Below are positions 55,480-64,000 of a stretch of DNA of 64,000 bases, one piece after another (positions within the stretch are counted from its first letter, which is position 1; each line of letters starts with the position of its first letter). The stretch lies in assembly GCA_023105745.1 (NCBI GenBank), contig JALGQZ010000007.1, forward strand, positions 55,905,569 through 55,969,568, in the 5' to 3' direction. A program made the position numbers and the translations under genes. The notes beneath the pieces are model-generated. The model was given only the letters and a program-made list of their open reading frames with translations, ran no database searches and was not told the origin of the DNA. The DNA is from Austropuccinia psidii (lineage: Eukaryota > Basidiomycota > Pucciniomycetes > Pucciniales > Sphaerophragmiaceae).

Positions 55480-56580
55480 TTACTTCCTAGTTGCAAGATT
55501 TTCCGGGTATGGAGGTCTTCTTAGCATGGACGTATAAGGTCTTTCCACATCTACATATAGTTCTATACCATGGCCTCTGATTTTTCCTAAGGTTTCTTCA
55601 CCAATGGCAAATGATGGTCTATTTTTGAGGGTAGTGCTGAATTGGCCCTCTCTGAATTCATTCAGTAGTTCTTCCAGAGGGTCATGGGAAGATATTTGGT
55701 ATATATCAAGTGAAAATTTCTTTTCCTTGTTTGTACCAATGGTAATATTCCTGTTTTTACTAATGTAAATATCAATGCCATACATCCTCTGGTAATCTGT
55801 CCCCAGTAAAAACCCTTGGATGTGGGAATCTTCAAGTGTAACAAACTCTGTGTTGAGTCTGATATTATCTTTCCTATGGGGTATAATTATCTCTTTGATA
55901 ATTATCCCAATGGATGTCATCTTCCCTGATGCACTTTTGAAGTTTTTTGCCTTGGTTGGAAAGAGTTGGTGGTCCCAATTTGAGAAGTGATGGTCGAGAT
56001 AACTTCTAGCCACTATTGAGCAGTGTGAGCCACTGTCAATGATCAATGGCTTTTAAGAATTTTCAATAAAAATAGTTATTTTTGTGGCTGTCCCATGTAT
56101 ATATGCCATTCCTTTAGCTGGTTTGACTAGGAATGTGTGTGCATCTTGTGTGTTCTTACACAAGTTTTTATTTGCAGTATCTTGTGAAATGCCTGTCTCT
56201 AACAGTATGTGCTGAATTTCTATTTGTGTTTTGTCTTGGGTATTGGTCATCATCAGATTGTTCTCCGCTTGCATTACCCATAGAGTCTGATTAAGAATTC
56301 TCTGGTGGGGATTCCTCCTCTGGGACTTGTTCAATTTCATAGACTTTCATCTTTGCATTTGGGAAGATATTGGCATAATGGTCTGTTGAACCACAATTGT
56401 GACAATTATTTGTCTTTTTGGTCACTTCTGCAATTTTTTCTTTGGGTTTGTATCTGAAGTACCCCCTGAGAGGTTGTTTCTCTTTGAAAAGACTGCTTAT
56501 AAATTGAAAATATTTCCCTATATTTGTTCTTTTCCTTACATCTTGTAAGGTATTGACAATGTCATCTCGAGTGCAGCTTT
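55480..56580 (-). pseudogene. knuckle and protease region of element 3
   Basis: 55480-56046 is open (188 codons): the LIIDSGSHCSIVARSYL protease site with Asp kept, then a flap region that aligns with element D residues 770-890. 56053-56340 is an acidic linker. The knuckle at about 56380-56410 reads CHNCGSTDHYANIF, so its last Cys is lost. One stop separates linker and protease (near 56050). Confidence 0.83.
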
Positions 56581-57510
56581 TGTTGAATCTGCATTTTACT
56601 CCATGCTATAGTTCCCCTGGAATTTGTGTCAGGATTTTGTGGTTCCTCATCTGAATATTCATTTGAGGATAAATGGCTTTAAGTCTTTTGGACTGTCTAA
56701 GACACCACTCATATTGATCTTTGTCCACAGAGTACTTGTCATTTTCAAATGACATGGTCTTTTGCCATATCCAAGTACCATTGCTGTAATTTTCAATAAC
56801 CTAACTCTTCCACCATGGCCAGTTTCTTCTTCCACGGATTTCTTTCATCCCTGTATACCATATACTAGCAGAAATCCAGTAGACTGGTATGCTTGGCACA
56901 TCAATGAAGAGTCCATCAATATAATCAATGAGCTCCATATTATCATATTCTCTGGTGCTAGAGAACTTGGGCCAGCTAAGGGCCTCTGGAAGCTGTTCAA
57001 GGTTTCCTTCTAAGAATAAGACATATTATCTCCACATCGGTATTGAGATGGAGATCATGCCTTATTCCCCAATGAGGCACCTGGTTTGATGTCTTCTTGG
57101 TGGTAGCAATCATCTAAAGCATGGCCTTGCTGTTGGGCTTCATGTTTTGGTAGACATTAAAAAATTTGTTTATGTCCTGATCCATCCAATCCCTGTCCCT
57201 TTTGCATTGGTGTTGCTCTTAAAATATTCGATTTAGTCTTTTGTTGGCTTATTCAGGAGCTTTGATAAATTTAGCACAGCTGTGTTGGATGGCTTTAATT
57301 GTAGCCTCTTGTAAGATTGCATGTATTTGAAGTATTTCATTCAGTCTCTTGAAATCATCAAGTTGTTCTTGAGTTTGCATTGCAAATTGGGACATTTGTA
57401 GCCACATTTTAGCACTGTTCAGGTTACTCTCAGGTGTAACAACATTATGTTTGGTCTGGGTGGGGGTAATATTTCAATTAGTGGGCCTACTGATTCTTGA
57501 AGTATTTACA
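56581..57510 (-). pseudogene. gag: capsid region of element 3 gag
   Basis: LPEALSWPKFSSTREYDNMELIDYI, WYTGMKEIRGRRNWPWWKS, YEWCLRQSKRLKAIYPQMN and MRNHKILTQIPGEL are readable in sequence but broken by stops (about 56800 and 56610) and by a missing stretch before WYTGM. They align with element D residues 430-620. Confidence 0.78.
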
Positions 57511-57511
57511 G

Positions 57512-58512
57512 CTATTTCTGGCTCTTGTTTACTTCTTTCACCAAGTCAACCAGCTTCTGGATCATTGGGTCTGACTCTCTCTGCCTTTGGTTGAAAGAGG
57601 TGTTGTTTTTGCCCTTGTATCCTTGTATTCTCCTGGGAACTACCTGGGATTGTGAAGAATGGTGACTCTTGGCCACTGATCTGTTGGTGCTTGAATTGTG
57701 GGAGGTCACTGGAGAGCTGGTTTGGTCTACTCCTGGTGAGCCTGAAGGAATCAGAGTAGGCCCTGTCTGGTTCAGCTGTTCTCCTATAGCTTGAATAGTG
57801 GCTTGATTCTCCCTTATCCTGGTTGCCCTCTCCTCCAGGAGTCTGAACTTCCTGGTGGGATTCCAACCTTTGGGGATTTTCATAAGGTCTTTGAAGGGTA
57901 TCTCTCTGAGACATATCTTCTTGAAACTTGATCCAAGTTCTTCCCAGTGGGATGCTAGGTTAGACCTCTTGTTGTCCATGCTCCATTGAACAAAATCTTT
58001 GAGGAGCTGGTGGAGCTGAAGAACTTGATCCATATCCTTCCAGTCCTCTGGTTTGAGGTTTCTGTTGAATTTCAAAGTGAATGGCAGAGTGGGTATTATT
58101 TCCCTCAATGTTTTGCCATCCACCACTGTTTCCAAGGTGTCCTCCTCCAGGAGTTCTGGTTCTGGACAAGCCTTCTCTGTCCTCTTGCTGGTTCCTTAGG
58201 TGTACAGGTGACATATCAGTGTTTGCAAGCAGTAGAAAACTTAATGCTCTTAGGTTATTTACCTTTGACTGTGCCTTGTACGAATTCATTGTCTACTGCT
58301 CTGGGAAATTTACCTTTAGAGGTTACAACTGGGTTAACTATTGTGATCTTTCCTGTACAAGTGATTAAGGCTGGGTGACCTTGTATTGATGCAGAGTTTC
58401 TTGGTTTTCTACTCCTCTGGGTGGCAATTGGTGTCCACTTCTTTGCTTTAATCAGGCCTTCACTGTGCGTGTTTCCTTTGCCCTTGCTTCCCTCTAGTTC
58501 TGAGTGTGTCAC
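57512..58512 (-). pseudogene. N-terminal gag protein of element 3
   Basis: Open parts 58255-58512 and 57512-58135 in overlapping frames. The first reads LEGSKGKGNTHSEGLIKAKK and a TGKITIVNPVVTSKGK stretch. The second reads METVVDGKTLREIIPTLPF and EDWKDMDQVLQLHQLLKDFV, then a Ser/Gln-rich part ending DLVKEVNKSQK. The stop after KSQK seems to be the natural end of a first ORF in related copies I recall, so gag may be made from two ORFs. A frameshift near 58250-58140 breaks this copy. Confidence 0.7.
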
Positions 58513-59172
58513 TGGTGTGTTGGCCTGTTACTGGTTCTTAAGTGGTATTAAGTTTTCTTCAACTGAATCAAAGATAAAGAGGGCTTATGTCAGCTAATAC
58601 TTCTTATAATACTGTTTTAACATCTAAGAATGGCCTCTGGGCAATATATTCCCATATCATACCCCTACATTATGATGTTGTGATTGAAAATATCAACTAC
58701 ACATCAAGAATACAGCTTGTGGATTTATGGTGCACTGTTTGTGTACCAGTATCTCACAGATTAACTTGTAACTAAAAATTGTAATATCAGAAGTGGTTAT
58801 GTAATGGGCAATTGAAACTATCAACGTGTCCAACCATGCCTCTAATACTGTTGGTTTACAGTAAAAGAGGTGCTCTTTTGAATTAAAAAAGAACAATATT
58901 AATGGCTTTAAGTGTTTTAATATGCAAAACATACCAAAAGACAAGTATAAGGGTGATTAAATTAAAATCAACCACATGAAAGAAGCAATAATAAGCAAAC
59001 TCACAGTGGTATATAATGACAAACCATTGAAAAAAACAATAATAAGATATATATGAAATTATTTTTTAATAATTTCACGCCTAAGAAAGAGAAACAATAA
59101 TTTCAGAAATTAAGAATATAAGAAAAAAAACTCACTTTTCACATGAAAAAAAAGTCCAAAAGGTCAAAAAAA
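58513..59172 (-). other. leader of element 3
   Basis: No gene recognised. The right 200 bp are A-rich and match the end of the element D leader. Confidence 0.6.
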
Positions 59173-59188
59173 GGCCAGGCCCCCAAAA
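59173..59188 (-). promoter_or_regulatory. primer binding site of element 3
   Basis: GGCCAGGCCCCCAAAA next to the LTR, identical to element D. Confidence 0.75.
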
Positions 59189-60603
59189 TGTCAGGCTGAG
59201 TCTATGATAGAGTAGATACAATAGTAGATACAACTATAAGTGTGACTGTGACACACATAAAATTAAGTAAAAAAGGTTTTAGAATAATACTTAAGGGCTT
59301 TACTAAAGGATTTTACTCGTGGTGAGCACTTCTGAAAGCCCTAGGTGCAATAATTATCTGTTGGGTTACAATAATAACTACTAAAATACTTAAGATTGGA
59401 AGTATAACTGATTATTTTCCAATAGTATAGCTTTTTTGGATAGTTGTACTATGTAGGAATTCAAGAGCTGGATGAGAAAACCTTTTCTGGTGGAGAGAAC
59501 ACCTCCTTTTGTCCTAAAATGGGGTGGAATGGTACTCTAGACCATCCACGTAGAGAACGTAAAGGGTTTTTAACTTCAGAGTACTAGCTTATGGCTTCCA
59601 CAAGGCCTGTATACATTGTATTGGGCTAAGATGTGGTTTTGAAACCACATCGGGGAAGTTCTCCCCAATACAGGGTGAAGGTTTTCATCTGGGGACCACA
59701 CAGCCCTCTTCTGATGTGTATTACATGTAAAATTCTGTAAATAGCCTGTATGGGACCCCAGTATTGACTTAAGTATGAGGTATTTAAGTATAAACATGCT
59801 TCTCTGTCTTTTTTACACCTCGTAGTCATAGTTATGGGAGAATATCCCACAGTGAGTCTGTATAAATCAGACTGTGGGATTTCAACCATAAACCCCCATA
59901 CTTTTGTTAGTTCTTGAGATATTTAGCACAAAGTTTGTTCATTGTGTATCCCTGAATGAAATCTACACAATGGTACCTTATTTGGTATGGGTAACATTAA
60001 ATATCGCAAAGTTATGCCATGTAAAAATTTTGTTATTTATAGATATGATTTTCTCAATATCTGTATGGAGCTTATTTGCTCCATACCTATTGTTTTACAT
60101 GAGATATGGAGAAATGTAAGGCACCATAAGATAGCCCTGATTGGAATCCTTCCAAAAAGACCCAACTTGAGGTATCCCACACTAAAACTATAGAGTTTAG
60201 ATGGGAGGTGAATATTTTATTCACCCTTGTTTAACCTTATTTTGGCCACAACTCCTTTAATTTGGATGCTAGCTTAGTTTGGCTAGTATCATTGGATAGC
60301 CCTGACTTAGAGCTTCAATTTGAATACCCATTTGATGGGGTTAATTCTCCCTTTGGTTTTCAGATAAGAGTTGAAAAATAAGGTTTATGCTCAGCAACAA
60401 CTTTGAGCAGGGAAAACTTTGTTATTCCTTTTACTATGATGGTGGGAGTTGTCTATTTGAAAAGTGGTGGGTTTCCTCTTTCTTTTAATACCTTTTGAAA
60501 TGATTTGGCTCAGCTCCATGTTTTGTTGGTATCTTGGCTTTACCATTGGTTTATGGTATTTGGCTGTCATGCTTGTTCTCTTGTTTGAGTGACAAGGCTG
60601 ACA
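59189..60603 (-). repeat. 5' LTR of element 3
   Basis: 1415 bp, TGTCAGGCTGAGTCTATGAT to GACAAGGCTGACA. Keeps the GGTGAATATTTTATTCACC hairpin (about 60205-60223). Confidence 0.93.
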
Positions 60604-60770
60604 GAGAGTGGCAGAATTTTTTCTTCTACATTTAATTTCCAAGCCATATCTTGAAGTTTGTTTTGTATTTGTAAGGAAGGATTGAGAGGGTCCAAATTGC
60701 AATTACGGTGTGGTATTTCCTACCTATTCTTCCATGGCTTGAGTTCACAGTATGAGAACTGAAAAGGTAA
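60604..60770 (-). pseudogene. Ty1/copia relic, gag side
   Basis: Continuation of the copia relic beyond element 3. The minus strand reads NCNLDPLNPSLQIQNKLQDM, then AWKLNVEEKILPL, and meets the GAGAG duplication; beyond it (51078 leftward) KMLPRLSDC follows. The frame is short and the assignment rests mainly on continuity. Confidence 0.4.
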
Positions 60771-62533
60771 TCAAAAAAAATATATAAAGGAAATTAAAAT
60801 AAAAAAGTAAAACATAAAAATAAGAATTTTCAAAAAAAGATAATTCTATTAAAGTATCAAAGATAATTATTCTACTTGAATCCAACTCAAATTTTCCCTA
60901 TAGTCACTAATTGCCTCACCTCCATTACATAAATAATATTCTAGATATCATAGATTAAAGAAAAATAATAATAGTATATATTCTTTACTAAGTACCAAAA
61001 TATTCTTAAAAAAAGAACCAAATGGTTTCAATATTTGAAGCTCATACCAATGTTTAAGATTAAGTCAGTAATACCATTACTCTTACAGAAATATGTGTTA
61101 CATTGCTTTACATAAAAAAACACCTATGTAGAAACTTGCATGGTGTTACATTACTAAATTACCACTTAGATTCCCATTATGAAACATTGAGCGTATTATT
61201 TACAAAGTCAATTGCACATATCAACAGAATAAACTAAATACAGATAAAGGCTGTGCATAGGAGACATGAAGTTAGTAGAGATAACAATGAAATTCAGAAA
61301 GGGGATTAAATGGACCAAAAGTATGGTTCAATTCCTATCTTAAATGCAACTATTTGAAAGTTTCTCACCAGAAAAATTCTCTAAAGGCTGGAAATATAGA
61401 AATAACGCTTGGTTGAAATGTCAGTAGGATTCAAATTAATATGGTGCAATATCTTAATCAGATGACACCATTTCAAATTTAAACACCCGAAAAATATCTC
61501 AGGGCTGTGAACTGACAATCATAAAGTTCATAATGGTGCAATAAACCAAGCATATGGTTTGATATACATATCAAATGACACAATCTAGAAATATCTCACC
61601 AGAAGGAATCTATCAAGGCTGTGAATAATAGGAATAAGGCTTAGTTGAAATATCAGTGTAGTTAAAAACATTTGGTGCAATGAACAAAAAATATGGTAAG
61701 ATATATCAATGGGATGACACCATGTCAAATATAACCACTATCCAAAATATGTCAAGGCTATGAACTGAAAATAATAAATTTCAGAATGGTTAAATATGTT
61801 GATAAAATGAAACCATTTTAAATTTAGCCATCAGAAAAAATATATCAAGCTGGAATTTTCTAAATCCCTTGTTTTAATAAGGCTCTATGGAGGGTTTAAA
61901 AGCTATGAATAATGAGCCCCTCTCCTTGCCTGCCAAACTTCATGTTGCTCAGGAAATAATATTTAGGATCAATCCAGCCATTCTATAGTAGGCTAATATG
62001 CTAATATATTGAAAATATTAGTAGCAAGGCTCAGTATCCTATATTATTCTTTATGATCAATTAATGAAACACATTTAGAATATTAATGAAAGAGCTTAAT
62101 ATTAGTCAATAGTCTTTCCATTATAGTAGTAGTACTGAACTAGTTTGTGAAGATATTTTGGTTGATAATAATAGCAAATTTATAAATAAATAAAACCCAT
62201 TTATAGAAAGGGAATACCATCATTTTACACTTATATCATATATAACAACCATTATTATATAAATTTGAGTATAACTCTATACATCCTAATAATATCATTT
62301 GACTGTTATATGATCCACATTTACCCTCATATCAACCATAACCACCCTGAAGAAACGTTCTTCCCCTTAAATTATTATTAAACAACCTTTAAATTCTGAA
62401 ATATATGTCAAAATTATTATCAATATTGGTAGTGATCTTGAAAACAAATCTCAAAATAACTTTCATATAAAAAGGGGGAGTCCTAAAATAGCATTCACAA
62501 GGGATATATTATAAATGAATATAAGCTATAAAG
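60771..62533. other. AT-rich stretch without genes
   Basis: No open frame of interest. 61330-61860 is a diverged tandem repeat listed separately; the rest shows no structure I can name. It might be the leader or LTR of the copia element, but no partner is visible. Confidence 0.5.
61330..61860. repeat. diverged tandem repeat, ~115-140 bp unit, about four copies
   Basis: Recurring parts in order: GGATGACACCATNTCAAAT, an AAATATNTCAAGGCTGTGAA type segment, AATAAGGCTTAGTTGAAAT and ATGGTGCAAT. Short and long variants appear to alternate. Confidence 0.7.
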
Positions 62534-63952
62534 TGTCAGGGTGACCCTATGATATAGCTATACAATGACAAATGAAAGCTATAACTCTGAGTGTGACACA
62601 AAAATAAAGATGATAATTAAGATAAGAGATGGTTAAAAGGTCTATACTAAATAAATTTAGTGATGGTGAGTGCTGCTGATAGCCCTGGTGCAGTGTTTGC
62701 CTGTTGGTTTACAATAACAAACCCTACAATACTTAAGTTTAAAGTATACCTGTTTAGATTCTAAGGGTACCACTTCTTTTAAGAAGTTATACCACGTAAG
62801 AATACTAGGAACAGGCTGCTGGATTAGCTTCCTGGTGAGGAAAAGCCTCCTTTTATCTTGTTCTGGGGTAGTGGGAGGTGGTTTACCTCTGCACACGACC
62901 ACAGAGTGAAACCTTTCACTACTGTGGGCTGGTTTGTGGTTCTATACACTCAATAAAGGCTAATATTGGGTTGAAATGTGGCTTTAGAACCACAAGTAGT
63001 CATTTTTACCGTATACAGGGTGAATAATTTTACCAATGGAGTTTACAGGTGTGTTCTGGTGCTTCTGACGCGTCAGAAACTGTACAGAACCTGTATGGAC
63101 CTCTTTATTTGACTTAACTATGAGGTATTGAAGTATAAATAAGCTTCTGCATCTGTTTGACACCTAATAATCATACTTATGGGAAAGTCTCCCACAATAA
63201 GGCTGTATTGGCCAAACTGTGGGATTTTGACCTTAAAACAGCCATAACTTTGTCAGTTTTTAAGATATCAACCTCAAAATTGGTTTGGTGTGTATCCCTG
63301 AATGTGTTCTACACAATGGTACCTCATTTGATATGGTTATCATTAAAAATGGCAAAGTTATAACATGTACAAGATATTTTGTACATATGCGTGTTTTAGG
63401 CAAAAGCTGTATTGGGCTTGTTTGCCCCATAACTTTTGTTCTAGTTGAGATAGGAGGAAATGAATTAGACCATCAGATAGCGCTGATTGTGCTCTTTCCA
63501 AAAAGACCCCACTTTAGGTATCTCACACTAAAACTGTAGAAGTTAGATGAGAGGTGAATATTTTGTTCACCCTTATTTGGCCTGAATTTGACCATAACTT
63601 CTGTAATACTGGTGCTAGCTCAGTTTGGCTGGTACCATTAAATAGCCCTGACTTAGAGCTTCATTTTGCATACCCATTTGATGGGGTTAAGCCTCTTACT
63701 CTGTATTTCAGATGGGAGGTGAAAATTAAGGTTCATGCTCAGAAACAACTTTGAGCAGGAATAACTTTGTTATTCTTTGTCCTATGATGATGGGACTTGT
63801 ATATTTGGAAAGCGGTGAGTTTCCTCTCTCTTTTGATACCTTTTGAGTTAATTTGGCTCAGCTCCATGTTTTGGTGGTATCTTGGCTATAACATTGGTTT
63901 ATGGTATTTTGCCTGTCATGCTTGTGCTCTGGTTTTGAGTCACAGGCTGACA
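62534..63952 (-). repeat. solo LTR with intact target duplication
   Basis: 1419 bp, TGTCAGGGTGACCC to GAGTCACAGGCTGACA, flanked by TAAAG on both sides (62529-62533, 63953-63957). It is related to the LTRs of elements 3 and D and closest to the fragment at 20706-21569. Strand is given by analogy with its relatives. Confidence 0.9.
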
Positions 63953-64000
63953 TAAAGCCTCCTTCATTAGAAAGATAATCTTAGATATTACCATTTTTAT

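Larger units (their letters stand above)
51084..60603 (-). mobile_element. Ty3/gypsy chromovirus-type element 3, complete but inactivated
   Basis: LTRs 51084-52464 and 59189-60603 with TGTCAG/CTGACA ends, target duplication GAGAG (51079-51083, 60604-60608), primer site and the full gene order gag-PR-RT-RH-IN-chromodomain on the minus strand. LTR lengths differ (1381 and 1415 bp) and sequences diverge visibly. It is inserted in the copia relic. It is the best-preserved full-length relative of element D in this window and shows what D has lost. Confidence 0.92.

Overview
This window looks like a transposon graveyard from a rust fungus (Pucciniales). No host housekeeping gene, rRNA, tRNA or CRISPR array is visible. 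The DNA is AT-rich and almost wholly made of nested Ty3/gypsy LTR retrotransposons, two DNA transposons and relics of a Ty1/copia element. From memory, the gag beginning MPVQHSPPARQTRSQ and several other gag and LTR families resemble elements annotated in the myrtle rust Austropuccinia psidii. That species call is recall, not a search result.

Layout, left to right. Nearly all retroelement genes read on the minus strand. (1) 1-6209 is a gypsy element (element 1) with gag, protease-RT-RNase H, the start of integrase, and a 1.6-kb 5' LTR that carries a TGCGCA array; its left end lies outside the window. (2) 6210-7039 and 17134-17716 are two halves of one old LTR. It is split by element 2 (7040-17128), a decayed chromodomain gypsy element of the same family with two LTRs and a CGCGC target-site duplication. 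(3) 17717-28463 holds a degenerate gag-protease element without a visible reverse transcriptase (element 4). It is interrupted by a solo LTR (22332-24314), a partial LTR (20706-21569) and a 500-N assembly gap. (4) 28464-47050 contains an old gypsy relic (element B). A 5.9-kb PIF/Harbinger DNA transposon (32470-38347) sits in its leader, and a young, complete LTR element (element D, 38696-46072) sits in its 5' LTR. (5) 47051-60770 is a shattered Ty1/copia relic carrying a pogo/Fot1-like transposon (47640-50101) and a complete but inactivated gypsy element (element 3, 51084-60603; TSD GAGAG). (6) 62534-63952 is a solo LTR with TSD TAAAG.

Two items stand out. Element D has LTRs that differ at one position in 1498 bp, a TSD, a primer site and a polypurine tract. 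Its only gene is a single open 935-codon frame that joins gag and protease directly to the last residues of a chromodomain, so RT, RNase H and integrase have been deleted. It looks like a recently moved, trans-dependent gag-only retrotransposon. The Harbinger transposon encloses, besides a mutated DDE transposase, a decayed intron-containing gene resembling fungal TET/JBP-type 2OG-Fe(II) dioxygenases, a family linked to 5-methylcytosine oxidation.

The insertions can be ordered: copia relic and element B first, then Harbinger and pogo, then element 3, with element D probably last. Most junctions can be checked because an intact relative elsewhere in the window shows the empty site.
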